From Flavobacteriaceae bacterium (GTDB taxonomy: Bacteria > Bacteroidota > Bacteroidia > Flavobacteriales > Weeksellaceae), in the NCBI GenBank assembly GCA_012522185.1, contig JAAYKY010000051.1:1-64000 (forward strand): a stretch of DNA of 64,000 bases, written 5' to 3'. Position numbers and translations under genes: made by a program. Positions 15,288 to 23,925 of this stretch are shown one piece after another (positions within the stretch are counted from its first letter, which is position 1; every line of letters begins with the position of its first letter). The notes below the pieces were generated by a model, which was given only the letters and a program-made list of their open reading frames with translations, made no database searches and had not been told where the DNA came from.

Positions 15288-15728
15288 ATGGCTCAAAAAA
15301 TATTAGTTCCCATCGACTTTTCTGACTTCAACAAAACTGTGATTGAGCACGCCATTGAGCATGCCAAACTTGTAAAAGGTCAAATTTATTTAATTCATGT
15401 CGCTACACTTGACATTGGGGTGATCGTCAGCGAAACGGGCTTTACCTATTTGCCAGAATTAGAGGAAACGGCATTGAACGAAGAAGCCGAGCAGATGAGT
15501 CAATTAAAAGAAGAAATTGAAAGTCAAGGAATTCTTTGCGAAACAATTGTAAAACAGGGAATTCCTGCTGATATAATTGTTCAGGAAGCCAAAGATTTAA
15601 ACGCAGATTTGATTGTCATCGGTTCGCTGGGCCACAATGCTTTGTACAATATGTTCATAGGAAGTGTGGCGAGTGATGTGATAAAACATTCAAGTGTTCC
15701 ATTGTTGGTAGTGCCCAAACAAAAATAA
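15288..15728 (+). CDS. Universal stress protein, UspA family
   Basis: The 146-residue product has the Usp Rossmann-like fold: ILVPIDFSDFNKTVIEHAIE at the start, DLIVIGSLGHNALYNMFIGS with the G-x2-G-x9-GS ATP-binding pattern, and SSVPLLVVPK at the end. Such ATP-binding members usually act as cytosolic stress or metabolic sensors. It lies between the FAH gene and a small Fe-S protein gene, all on the plus strand with short spacers, and is likely co-transcribed. Confidence 0.85.
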   Translation: MAQKILVPIDFSDFNKTVIEHAIEHAKLVKGQIYLIHVATLDIGVIVSETGFTYLPELEETALNEEAEQMSQLKEEIESQGILCETIVKQGIPADIIVQEAKDLNADLIVIGSLGHNALYNMFIGSVASDVIKHSSVPLLVVPKQK

Positions 15729-15733
15729 ATCAA

Positions 15734-15964
15734 ATGGAAACCAAACGATATCCGAAAGATGGATCTTTCACCATACTATGGACGCCGTCCAAATGCATTC
15801 ATGCTGGAATTTGTGTCAAAACATTGTCGCAAGTTTATAATCCCAAAGACCGTCCTTGGATAAAACCTAAAAATGCAAATCAAGAAGAATTGATTAAACA
15901 AATTGACAATTGCCCATCGGGAGCATTGGGATATGAAATTAAAGGGAATTCTACTTCCAAATGA
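15734..15964 (+). CDS. Small (4Fe-4S) mono-cluster protein, YjdI type
   Basis: The 76-residue protein contains WTPSKCIHAGICVKTLSQVY and later IDNCPSGALGYE, the divergent cysteine set of the Fer4_19 (YjdI-like) family; the intervening FNPxxRPWI element is seen as YNPKDRPWI. It starts 5 nt after the universal stress gene. The role is probably electron transfer or sensing; there is no further evidence. Confidence 0.8.
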   Translation: METKRYPKDGSFTILWTPSKCIHAGICVKTLSQVYNPKDRPWIKPKNANQEELIKQIDNCPSGALGYEIKGNSTSK

Positions 15965-16049
15965 TTTCAAAATAGATCGAAATAGCAGTCAATTTGAGTG
16001 AAACAAAATAAAAACCGTCCTTCAAGTTTTTTAAACGTTTGAAATGTGC

Positions 16050-16057
16050 TAAATTTG
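16050..16057 (+). promoter_or_regulatory. Candidate promoter -7 box for sucA-sucB
   Basis: TAAATTTG, an exact TAnnTTTG, lies 29 nt before the sucA ATG; no clean TTTG is seen at the usual distance upstream, only a T-rich run. Confidence 0.45.
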
Positions 16058-16086
16058 TAGGCTGATTCTCACAAGAGTTAAAATTA

Positions 16087-18834
16087 ATGATGGAGAGATT
16101 TTCATTTTTAAATGCAGTGCACTCTGAGTACATAAGTGAGCTGTATGAAAAGTACCAAAAATACCCTGACAGTATAGAACCAAGTTGGCGAGCATTTTTT
16201 CAGGGATTTGACTTCGCTAATACATCCTACAACGGACATGCGCTGAATGAAGGAACAAATGAGCAAGTGATTGCTGAAATTCCCGAAAAAGTTCAGAAAG
16301 AATTCAAAGTTATCAATCTGATTGATGCGTACCGCACAAGAGGGCATTTGTTTACGAAGACCAATCCGGTCAGAGAAAGAAGACAACATGCTCCTTCGCT
16401 TGATCTCGAAAATTTTGGTTTGACCGAAAAAGATCTGGACGAAAATTTCGATGCCGGAGCTGTGATTGGAATATCCAAATCCACCTCACTTCGAAACATC
16501 ATCGATTATTTAAAACATATGTATTGCGATTCCATCGGAGTTGAATATATGTACATACGCGATCCGGAAAAACAAAACTGGATCCAAAACTGGTTGAACG
16601 AAAACCTGAACCATCCAAAACTGAGCGTTCAGGAGAAAGAGCGAATTTTGTTGAAATTAAATGAAGCGGTTGCTTTTGAAAATTTCCTTCACACTAAATT
16701 CGTAGGTCAAAAAAGATTCTCACTCGAAGGAAATGAAACCCTGATTCCTGCCCTTGATGCTTTGGTCAACAGAGCCTCCTCAGCAGGAGTAGAAGAAGTG
16801 ATTTTGGGAATGGCCCACCGGGGTCGTTTAAATGTTTTAGCCAATATTTTCAACAAATCTTATTCCCAGATTTTTAGTGAATTTGAAGGAAAAGAATTTG
16901 TAGAAGACTTATTCTCCGGTGATGTGAAATACCATTTAGGTTCTACAACAGAAGCGAAATCCATTTCCGGGAAAAATATCAAAATGAACTTGGCTCCTAA
17001 CCCATCCCACTTGGAAACAGTAAACGCTGTGGTGGAAGGAATTGCAAGAGCCAAAGCCGATAAAGATTATAGCGGCGATTATCGAAAAATATTACCGATT
17101 TTAATTCATGGTGATGCCGCAGTTGCTGCACAAGGTATCGTTTATGAAGTCGTTCAAATGATGAACCTTGACGGATATAAAACCGGAGGGACGATTCATA
17201 TAGTAGTAAATAATCAAGTTGGGTTTACAACGAATTATTTAGACGGAAGGTCTTCGATTTATTGTACCGATGTGGCCAAGGTAAATCACTCGCCCGTTTT
17301 GCATGTAAATGCAGACGATGCCGAAGCTGTGATTCATGCCATTCATTTTGCAGCCGATTATCGAATGCGATATGGAGAAGATGTATTCATCGATTTATTG
17401 GGTTACCGAAAATACGGTCACAACGAAGGAGATGAACCAAGATTTACCCAACCCAAACTTTATAGCATCATTGCTAAACATCCCAATCCCAGAGAGATTT
17501 ACAAGCAACACTTGATCAAAGAAGGAATTATTGGTGATGAAATCTTGGCTGAGAAAGAAAAAGAATTCAAAAAGCTTTTGGATGAAAACTTTGATGCAGC
17601 CAAGGAAATCGAAAAAAACAAACTCGAACCTTTTATGCCAGACGAATGGGAAGGTTATGAAATGGTTTTGGAAGATGAAATGTTGAAGCCGGTGGATACT
17701 AAATATCCTCTTGAAAAACTTCATCAAATCGCTGATACCCTTACCAATATCCCAGAAGGCAAAAAGTTCATTCGAAAAATTCAACGACTATTGGATCAAA
17801 GAAAACAAATGGTCGCTGAAAACCGTTTGGATTGGGCAATGGGTGAGCTTCTCGCCTATGGAACCATTCTTCACGAAGGAAATGACGTAAGAGTTTCGGG
17901 TGAAGACGTGGAAAGAGGAACTTTCTCTCACCGTCATGCAGTCATCAAGACAGAAGACACAGAAGAAGAACTCATTCTTCTCAATCATATAGAAAAAGAA
18001 CAAGGAACTTATACCATTTATAATTCTTTGTTATCCGAATATGCCGTTTTGGGGTTTGATTATGGATACGCCATGGCTGATCCGGATTCACTTGTCATTT
18101 GGGAAGCTCAGTTTGGAGATTTTGCCAACGGAGCACAAATTGTAATCGACCAATATATTTCAGCAGCGGAAGATAAATGGAAAATCCAAAATGGATTGGT
18201 GATGCTTCTGCCTCATGGTTACGAAGGACAGGGTGCCGAACACTCATCGGCACGTATGGAAAGATTCCTGCAACTTTCTGCCCAAGGAAATATGTTTGTT
18301 GCCAATTGTACAACTCCGGCCAACTTCTATCATTTATTGAGAAGACAAATCAAAACCAACTATAGAAAACCATTGGTTGTATTTACACCCAAGAGTTTGT
18401 TGAGACATCCACAAGTAGTTTCAACAATGGATGAATTAGCCAATGGAGAATTCCAAACTTTGATTGATGACCCGGTTGCAGATCCTGCAAAAGTAGATAA
18501 ACTGGTATTCTGTCAAGGGAAATTCTACTATGATTTATTGAAGAAAAAAGAAGAATTAAATGCGGACAACGTAGCTCTTGTACGTTTGGAGCAATTATAT
18601 CCATTGGACAAAGAGAAAATCAATTCCATTCTTGAAAAATATTCTGGAAGAAAACGCCTCATTTGGGCACAAGAAGAACCCGAAAACATGGGAGCTTGGA
18701 CTTTCCTATTGAGAAAATTAAGAGAAGTTCCATTTGAATTGATTTCACCGAGAGAAGCCGCCTCACCGGCAACAGGTTCTCATCAGAAGGCCAATACGAT
18801 ACATAATAACACGATTAACAAAGTTTTTGAATAA
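16087..18834 (+). CDS. sucA: 2-oxoglutarate dehydrogenase E1 component
   Basis: This 915-residue protein is the thiamine-diphosphate E1 subunit of the 2-oxoglutarate dehydrogenase complex in the TCA cycle. It has the N-terminal docking segment (FLNAVHSEYISELYEKYQ), the substrate loop region MAHRGRLNVLANIFNKSY, the ThDP/Mg motif starting GDAAVAAQGIVYEVVQMM and ending in NNQVGFTTN, and the C-terminal transketolase-like domain (WEAQFGDFANGAQIVIDQYI, LLPHGYEGQGAEHSSAR). Length is normal. ATG 16087 and 16090 are both possible. sucB follows after 25 nt; no lpd gene is nearby, so E3 must be encoded elsewhere. Confidence 0.97.
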   Translation: MMERFSFLNAVHSEYISELYEKYQKYPDSIEPSWRAFFQGFDFANTSYNGHALNEGTNEQVIAEIPEKVQKEFKVINLIDAYRTRGHLFTKTNPVRERRQHAPSLDLENFGLTEKDLDENFDAGAVIGISKSTSLRNIIDYLKHMYCDSIGVEYMYIRDPEKQNWIQNWLNENLNHPKLSVQEKERILLKLNEAVAFENFLHTKFVGQKRFSLEGNETLIPALDALVNRASSAGVEEVILGMAHRGRLNVLANIFNKSYSQIFSEFEGKEFVEDLFSGDVKYHLGSTTEAKSISGKNIKMNLAPNPSHLETVNAVVEGIARAKADKDYSGDYRKILPILIHGDAAVAAQGIVYEVVQMMNLDGYKTGGTIHIVVNNQVGFTTNYLDGRSSIYCTDVAKVNHSPVLHVNADDAEAVIHAIHFAADYRMRYGEDVFIDLLGYRKYGHNEGDEPRFTQPKLYSIIAKHPNPREIYKQHLIKEGIIGDEILAEKEKEFKKLLDENFDAAKEIEKNKLEPFMPDEWEGYEMVLEDEMLKPVDTKYPLEKLHQIADTLTNIPEGKKFIRKIQRLLDQRKQMVAENRLDWAMGELLAYGTILHEGNDVRVSGEDVERGTFSHRHAVIKTEDTEEELILLNHIEKEQGTYTIYNSLLSEYAVLGFDYGYAMADPDSLVIWEAQFGDFANGAQIVIDQYISAAEDKWKIQNGLVMLLPHGYEGQGAEHSSARMERFLQLSAQGNMFVANCTTPANFYHLLRRQIKTNYRKPLVVFTPKSLLRHPQVVSTMDELANGEFQTLIDDPVADPAKVDKLVFCQGKFYYDLLKKKEELNADNVALVRLEQLYPLDKEKINSILEKYSGRKRLIWAQEEPENMGAWTFLLRKLREVPFELISPREAASPATGSHQKANTIHNNTINKVFE

Positions 18835-18859
18835 ATTAGCAACCAAATACTGAACAGAC

Positions 18860-20077
18860 ATGGTATTAGAAATGAAAGTTCCCTCTCCGGGAGAATCCAT
18901 CACAGAAGTTGAAATTGCAGCATGGCTTGTAAAAGACGGTGACTATGTGGAAAAAGACCAAGCAATTGCTGAAGTTGACTCCGACAAAGCGACACTTGAA
19001 CTTCCGGCCGAAGAAAGCGGAATTATTACACTAAAAGCCGAAGAAGGCGATGCCGTAGAAGTTGGACAAGTCGTTTGTCTGATCGACACTTCTGCTGCAC
19101 GTCCAGAAGGAGGTTCTGCACCGGCCGATGAGAAAAATGAAGAACCAAAGGAAGAAGAGCCAAAAAAAGAAGCCAAACCGGCAGAAAATACAACCTATGC
19201 AACGGGAACTCCATCTCCGGCAGCTAAAAAGATTTTAGATGAAAAAGGGGTGGATGCTTCCACCGTTTCAGGATCTGGAAAAGACGGAAGAATTACCAAA
19301 CAAGACGCTCAAAATGCACAGGTCGCAGCGATGGGTACACCCACCGGAGGAAGCCGTGGCTCAGAAAGAACCAAACTTTCGATGCTTCGTAGAAAAGTAG
19401 CCGAAAGATTGGTGGCCGCCAAAAATGAAACGGCTATGCTGACTACTTTCAACGAAGCCAATATGACGCCTATCAATAAGCTTCGTAGCGAATTCAAAGA
19501 AGAATTCAAAGCCAAACACGGCGTAAGTCTTGGCTTTATGTCATTCTTTACCAAAGCCGTTGTCAGAGCACTTCAACTCTACCCTGACGTGAATTCGATG
19601 ATCGACGGTGATTATAAAATTTCTTACGATTTCTGTGATATTTCAATTGCGGTTTCCGGTCCAAAAGGACTGATGGTCCCAGTAATGCGAAATGCAGAAG
19701 CCTTGACATTTAGAGGAATTGAAAATGAAATCAAACGTTTGGCATTGCGCGCACGTGACGGACAAATCACAGTGGATGAAATGACCGGAGGAACCTTTAC
19801 CATTTCAAACGGTGGGGTTTTTGGCTCGATGTTGAGTACACCGATTATCAATCCGCCACAATCCGGAATTTTGGGAATGCACAACATCATTGAACGTCCG
19901 ATTGCAGTGGATGGAAAAGTGGAAATTCATCCTATGATGTACATCGCTCTATCCTATGACCACCGAATTATCGACGGACGCGAATCCGTTGGATTCTTGG
20001 TTGCCGTAAAAGAAGGACTGGAAGATCCGGTCAATCTTTTGATGGACGGAGACGTGAAAAAAGCCTTGGAATTGTAA
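18860..20077 (+). CDS. sucB: 2-oxoglutarate dehydrogenase E2 (dihydrolipoyllysine succinyltransferase)
   Basis: Residues 1-77 form a lipoyl domain with the modified lysine at about 43 in [10 protein letters not shown]. An acidic/Ala/Pro linker follows, then a peripheral subunit-binding domain (about 115-152, [31 protein letters not shown]), and a catalytic domain from about 180 with [16 protein letters not shown] holding the active-site His and Asp. It forms the core of the complex with SucA. A strong terminator follows, so sucA-sucB is a closed two-gene operon. Confidence 0.96.
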   Translation: MVLEMKVPSPGESITEVEIAAWLVKDGDYVEKDQAIAEVDSDKATLELPAEESGIITLKAEEGDAVEVGQVVCLIDTSAARPEGGSAPADEKNEEPKEEEPKKEAKPAENTTYATGTPSPAAKKILDEKGVDASTVSGSGKDGRITKQDAQNAQVAAMGTPTGGSRGSERTKLSMLRRKVAERLVAAKNETAMLTTFNEANMTPINKLRSEFKEEFKAKHGVSLGFMSFFTKAVVRALQLYPDVNSMIDGDYKISYDFCDISIAVSGPKGLMVPVMRNAEALTFRGIENEIKRLALRARDGQITVDEMTGGTFTISNGGVFGSMLSTPIINPPQSGILGMHNIIERPIAVDGKVEIHPMMYIALSYDHRIIDGRESVGFLVAVKEGLEDPVNLLMDGDVKKALEL

Positions 20078-20100
20078 ATTTAGAAATCCAATAAATATTG

Positions 20101-20132
20101 AAAACGGATGCCCAAAGGTGTCCGTTTTTTTT
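20101..20132 (+). terminator. Intrinsic terminator of sucA-sucB
   Basis: AACGGATGCC pairs with GGTGTCCGTT (two G-U pairs) around CAAA and is followed by a run of T. Confidence 0.85.
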
Positions 20133-20135
20133 ATT

Positions 20136-20214
20136 CAAAAACCCCATAAAACTAATAGGTTTATGAGGTTTAGAGAGTTATAAAAAGTATATGTAGAGAG
20201 AGTTGTCTATTATT
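20136..20214 (-). ncRNA. Putative small RNA 1 of a repeated family (tandem cluster)
   Basis: On the minus strand a TAAATTTG box at 20228-20221 starts a ~80-nt transcript ending in a hairpin AACCTCATAAA / TTTATGGGGTT plus TTTTT. The pairing includes a U-G that becomes a C-A clash on the plus strand, showing the RNA is read from the minus strand. The body carries ACTCTCTCTAC and again ACTCTCT. There is no ORF. It is the first of three tandem copies in the 831-nt gap between sucB and pepD. Confidence 0.6.
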
Positions 20215-20220
20215 CTGATA

Positions 20221-20285
20221 CAAATTTAGTTTTCAAGTTTTAATTATTATCAGGAATTATCCTGATTTTTAAAAGGAAAATCCCT
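20221..20285 (-). promoter_or_regulatory. Promoter and double palindrome element of small RNA 1
   Basis: The minus strand carries GGGATTTTCC, then CAGGATAATTCCTG, then TAAATTTG. The inner site starts 35 nt before the -7 box, the same distance as in copies 3 and 4. Confidence 0.5.
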
Positions 20286-20294
20286 AGTTGATAT

Positions 20295-20425
20295 CAAAAA
20301 AAATCTCACTATCCAGGGGAGGAAGCGTGAGATTTCAATTCACTTAAATTTTAGTTAAGAACATAGTATCAAAAATGTTTAAGTTGGTTAAAACAGTTTA
20401 GGTTAGATTGATTTGACACTTTTGA
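20295..20425 (-). ncRNA. Putative small RNA 2 of a repeated family (tandem cluster)
   Basis: TAAGTTTG (20438-20431, minus strand) begins a ~130-nt transcript that ends in AAATCTCAC / GTGAGATTT followed by eight T. The large loop is C-rich (CTTCCTCCCC). The middle region (CTAACCTAAACTG, then ACCAAC and CATTTT) aligns with small RNA 3, so the two are related outside the terminator too. No ORF and no protein-coding signal was found. Confidence 0.6.
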
Positions 20426-20430
20426 TACAG

Positions 20431-20497
20431 CAAACTTACTCATGATAACTATGAATTTATAAGGGAAAACCCTCATTTTTCAACAGGATTTTTCCCT
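20431..20497 (-). promoter_or_regulatory. Promoter and double palindrome element of small RNA 2
   Basis: Minus strand: GGGAAAAATCC, 24 nt on GGGTTTTCCC, 34 nt on TAAGTTTG. This copy has the clearest GGG-N4-CCC palindrome. Confidence 0.5.
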
Positions 20498-20642
20498 TTG
20501 AAAAAAAAAATCTACTGAAATCAAATTGAATTTTTAATTATAACATACTCATTAAATACAAACATGATATCATCCAAATGCTTTAGAAATCAAATCTATT
20601 TAATTTATTCAATCCGACTTGCCAAACCAACTTTTGGGTAAA

Positions 20643-20765
20643 TAAAAAAATCCCACAATTCCGGGGTTCGAACCGTGAGATTTCAGCACACTTGATTTAG
20701 TAGAGAGTGTCATGTTGAAAATGATTTGGTTGGTTGTAGCTAAGGTTAGCTTTTTTTACATTTTC
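20643..20765 (-). ncRNA. Putative small RNA 3 of a repeated family (tandem cluster)
   Basis: TAGATTTG (20779-20772, minus strand) begins a ~123-nt transcript ending in AAATCTCAC / GTGGGATTT with a U-G pair and a T run; on the plus strand the same position is a C-A mismatch. The body contains CTAACCTTAGCTA...ACCAAC as in small RNA 2 and ACTCTCTACT as in 1 and 5. The terminator loop GGTTCGAACCCC resembles a tRNA T-arm, but no cloverleaf is present. Confidence 0.6.
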
Positions 20766-20771
20766 TATTTA

Positions 20772-20837
20772 CAAATCTAAGTACTCATTATTAAATAATT
20801 ACAAGGAAAAACCCCCATTTTTTTGGAGATATTTCCT
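20772..20837 (-). promoter_or_regulatory. Promoter and double palindrome element of small RNA 3
   Basis: Minus strand: GGAAATATCTCC, then GGGGTTTTTCCTTG, then 22 nt to TAGATTTG. The TTG directly after the palindrome is in the place of the -33 element. Confidence 0.5.
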
Positions 20838-20908
20838 ATAAAATTGATAGGCTATTTCTGTCAAATAAGTGTATTGTTTCTTATTTTAGCAATTTATATA
20901 TAGAAAAT

Positions 20909-22393
20909 ATGCAAGAAATATTAAATCTCGAACCTCAGAATATCTGGAAAAATTTTTATGAGCTCAATCAAGTTCCGCGTCCTTCAAAAAAGGAAGAAAA
21001 AGTAATCCAATTCATGATGGATTTCGGAAATAATTTAGGTCTGGAAACCATTCAGGACAAAGTCGGAAATGTCATCATCAAAAAACCGGCAACAACGGGA
21101 ATGGAAAACAGAAAAACCATCGTTTTGCAATCACACCTCGATATGGTTTGTCAGAAAAATAACGACGTCGATTTCGATTTTGATACCCAAGCCATTCAAA
21201 TGTATGTGGATACAGACGGTTTCCTAAAAGCAAAAGGAACGACTTTGGGCGCGGATAATGGAATTGGAGTAGCAACGATTATGGCCGTTTTGGAGTCGAC
21301 CGATATTCCTCATCCGCCGATTGAAGCACTTTTTACCATTGACGAAGAAACCGGAATGACCGGAGCAATTGGTTTGGATCCGACAATTTTATCGGGCGAA
21401 ATTTTACTGAATCTCGATACCGAAGAAGATGACGAACTTACCATAAGCTGTGCCGGCGGAATGGACGTTACCGCTACCAAAAAGTATAATCCGCAAAATC
21501 TTTCACAACACAGCGAAACCGGCTCTGAAGCCGGAAACTTTGCTTCTTTAAAAGTGGAAATCAAAGGTTTAAAAGGCGGACATTCGGGCGGGGATATTCA
21601 ATTGGGACTTGGGAATTCCAATAAATTATTGGCAAGATTTTTAAATGAATCTTTGAAACATCTGGCTCAAATTTCCAAAATGGAAAGTGGCGGACTTCGA
21701 AATGCAATTCCACGCGAAGGTTACTTTATCATTGCAGTACCTCAAACTGAATTGGAGAAAGCAATTGCTGATTTGGAAAGCTTGAAAAGCGATGTGAAGA
21801 ACGAATTCAAATCCATTGAACCCAATATTTCCATTGAAATTTCAAAAACCAATCATTTAAAAGAAGCGGCTTCATTTGAGGAAACTAAAAAATTGGCACA
21901 AGCTCTGATGTCGGCCTACAACGGGGTTTATCGAATGAGTCCCGATATGGAAGGCGTTACAGAAACTTCCAATAACGTCGCAAATGTTGTAGTTGACAAC
22001 GGCGAAATGAAAATTCTTTGTCTTTCACGTTCAGCAATTGAATCAGGCAAAAAAGCGATGATCGAATCGCTCCAAGCTACGTTTGAACTGGCCGGATTTA
22101 AGGTTGAATTTTCGGGCGGATATCCAGGATGGCGGCCCAATGTGAATTCGGAAATTTTGGATTTGATGAAACCATTGTACAAAGAAATGTTTGGTGAAGA
22201 GCCAAAAATCATCGCAACTCATGGCGGGTTGGAATGTGGAATCATCGGCGGGCATTATCCGGAAATGGATATGATTTCTTTTGGTCCGAATATTTTCGGC
22301 GCCCACTCCCCTGACGAACGTGTGGAAATCAAATCGGTTCAGAAATTCTGGAAGTATTTCTTGGAGGTTCTGAAAAGAATCCCCCAAAAATAA
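20909..22393 (+). CDS. pepD: Aminoacyl-histidine dipeptidase (M20/PepD family)
   Basis: The 494-residue cytosolic zinc dipeptidase has the M20 metal ligands: H76 and D78 in LQSHLDMVCQ, D116 in GADNGIGVAT, the Glu pair in TIDEETGMTGA, and the C-terminal His in FGPNIFGAHSPDERVE. The RPSKKEE motif and GGHSGGDIQLG with the lid-domain insertion (AIPREGYFII) are typical of PepD. It would cleave Xaa-His and other dipeptides, useful for a peptide-consuming flavobacterium. A TATTTTAG box at 20882-20889 may be the promoter. The gene is flanked on both sides by minus-strand small RNA loci. Confidence 0.92.
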   Translation: MQEILNLEPQNIWKNFYELNQVPRPSKKEEKVIQFMMDFGNNLGLETIQDKVGNVIIKKPATTGMENRKTIVLQSHLDMVCQKNNDVDFDFDTQAIQMYVDTDGFLKAKGTTLGADNGIGVATIMAVLESTDIPHPPIEALFTIDEETGMTGAIGLDPTILSGEILLNLDTEEDDELTISCAGGMDVTATKKYNPQNLSQHSETGSEAGNFASLKVEIKGLKGGHSGGDIQLGLGNSNKLLARFLNESLKHLAQISKMESGGLRNAIPREGYFIIAVPQTELEKAIADLESLKSDVKNEFKSIEPNISIEISKTNHLKEAASFEETKKLAQALMSAYNGVYRMSPDMEGVTETSNNVANVVVDNGEMKILCLSRSAIESGKKAMIESLQATFELAGFKVEFSGGYPGWRPNVNSEILDLMKPLYKEMFGEEPKIIATHGGLECGIIGGHYPEMDMISFGPNIFGAHSPDERVEIKSVQKFWKYFLEVLKRIPQK

Positions 22394-22524
22394 AACAAAA
22401 ACGCGCCACAGAGAGAATTGTGGCGCGTTTTTTTGGAAATAAAGAGTTTAAATAATGAGGATGGTGAAAAATGATTCTTAAATTCATAATTCTAAATCAT
22501 TCCTAGAACGCTTCGTTGAGTTTA
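22394..22524 (-). ncRNA. Putative small RNA 4 of the same family, downstream of pepD
   Basis: TACATTTG (22537-22530, minus strand) begins a ~130-nt transcript ending in the hairpin CGCGCCACA / TGTGGCGCG followed by TTTTTGTTTT. The loop of this terminator contains ATTCTCTCTG, recalling the CTCTCTCTAC motif of copies 1, 3 and 5. No ORF. It points back toward pepD and ends at its stop codon. Confidence 0.55.
22397..22434. terminator. Bidirectional terminator between pepD and small RNA 4
   Basis: A perfect 9-bp stem ACGCGCCACA / TGTGGCGCGT is flanked by A-runs on the left and TTTTTTT on the right, so it works for pepD (+) and for the small RNA (-). Confidence 0.85.
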
Positions 22525-22529
22525 TATTG

Positions 22530-22597
22530 CAAATGTACTTATCTCAATTCATTGATTCACAAGGAAAAACCCTGAATTTATTCAAGAGAATTCCTGT
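22530..22597 (-). promoter_or_regulatory. Promoter and double palindrome element of small RNA 4
   Basis: Minus strand: AGGAATTCTCTTG, 23 nt on GGGTTTTTCCTTG, then 22 nt to TACATTTG. GGGTTTTTCCTTGT is shared with the element of small RNA 3. Confidence 0.55.
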
Positions 22598-22626
22598 TTT
22601 TTTTAAGGAAAATCTATTCTGACAAA

Positions 22627-23925
22627 TTAAGAAGTAATTAGTTGAACTAATTTTTGGGTCAGATTTTTACGGGAATATTGATCAATAGTGAAAGAAGGCA
22701 ATTGAATGTCTTCGGTTTTCCATTTTTTAAATTCCTCCAAAATGAAGGATTTTACTTCCTCTTTCTGAAAATGAGTGAAATAACCCCCGCTTTGGGTTGC
22801 TTTTAGGATTTTGGCTACGTCGCCATCTTTCGGTCCGATGGCTAAAACCGGATTTCCGGTTGCCAAGTATTCAAATAATTTTCCGGGAATAATTCCTCTG
22901 GATTTCTCATCGGGGAAATTTGTAAGTAATAGTAAATCAGCGTTTTTAATTCCCTGAATGGCGTCTTTGTGCGAAACATAACCTTTTTTGATCAAATGAT
23001 TTTCCAATCCGTTTTCAAGGATTGAATTTTCCACCTCCTGACTTAAATTTCCATAAAACTCCAATTCAAAATCCGATTTGAATTCTTGATTTTCTCCGAT
23101 TAGTTCTTTCAATGTTTCCCAAACTACAAGCGGATTTCGGGCAAATTCAAGTCCGCCGGAATAAGTGATTTTAAATTTATTTGAAATAAATTTCCCAATT
23201 CGGAAATCCGATTCTTCAAAACCATTTGTGATGACTTCTACTCTTTTCGCTCCGGAATTCCTGAAATTCTCGCCATCGCTGAAGCTCGTCGCAATTACGC
23301 AATCTGCAGATTTTAAAACCAGTTTTTCCAGTTCTAAATGCTTTTTACTTGATTTTTCGGTAAGTTTTAATTCTTTGTGATAACTGATTTGCGTCCAAGG
23401 GTCACGAAAATCGGCAATCCATTTCAAATTGGGATTTTTCTTTTTTAATTTCAATCCGATCAAATGCATACTGTGCGGTGGTCCAGTGGTAATTATGGTT
23501 TCAATTTGATTTTCCAGAAGATAATTTTTTAAAAACTTCACAGAAGGTTTTACCCAAAACTTTCGTCCATCGGGAATGAAATAATTGCCACGTACAAAAA
23601 CCGATAATCGCGTCAGGAACGATTGTTTATCGGATTTTTCAAAGTTCCCGGCTTTGTAATCCTTTGTTTTCGGATTGAGTTTTTCAGCGATTTGGTAGGG
23701 TTCCCAGATTTTGGTTCGCACAACTTTCAAATCAGGAGAAATTTCTGCGGACAATGTTTTATCAATGAGTGGATAAGAGGGATTTTCCGGAGTGTAAATA
23801 ATCGGTTCAATGCCAAATTCGGGAAGGTAATTTGCGAATTTTAACCATCGCTGCACGCCTGGCCCACCGGCCGGCGGCCAATAATAGGTAACGATTAAAA
23901 CTTTATTATTTTTTGACTTACTCAT
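22627..23925 (-). CDS. Glycosyltransferase family 4 protein
   Basis: The 432-residue protein begins VLIVTYYWPPAGGPGVQRWL, the usual N-terminal acceptor-site motif of this flavobacterial GT4 group. The C-terminal nucleotide-sugar half has KITYSGGLEFARNPLVV, ADLLLLTNFPDEKSRGIIPG and KLFEYLATGNPVLAIGPKDG, with the E-x7-E-like region. It is a GT-B enzyme of the cytosol, probably for surface polysaccharide. The start overlaps the stop of the RelE-like gene by 8 nt. Confidence 0.85.
   Translation of the reverse strand: MSKSKNNKVLIVTYYWPPAGGPGVQRWLKFANYLPEFGIEPIIYTPENPSYPLIDKTLSAEISPDLKVVRTKIWEPYQIAEKLNPKTKDYKAGNFEKSDKQSFLTRLSVFVRGNYFIPDGRKFWVKPSVKFLKNYLLENQIETIITTGPPHSMHLIGLKLKKKNPNLKWIADFRDPWTQISYHKELKLTEKSSKKHLELEKLVLKSADCVIATSFSDGENFRNSGAKRVEVITNGFEESDFRIGKFISNKFKITYSGGLEFARNPLVVWETLKELIGENQEFKSDFELEFYGNLSQEVENSILENGLENHLIKKGYVSHKDAIQGIKNADLLLLTNFPDEKSRGIIPGKLFEYLATGNPVLAIGPKDGDVAKILKATQSGGYFTHFQKEEVKSFILEEFKKWKTEDIQLPSFTIDQYSRKNLTQKLVQLITS

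Noticed and set aside
20591-20598. TAGATTTG on the minus strand, a possible fourth promoter in the cluster
   Set aside because: No terminator hairpin, no double palindrome and no shared motif follow it, so it was not counted as a unit.
20656-20676. CCGGGGTTCGAACCG resembles a tRNA T-arm
   Set aside because: No acceptor, D or anticodon stem could be built around it; it is the loop of the small RNA 3 terminator and is itself palindromic.
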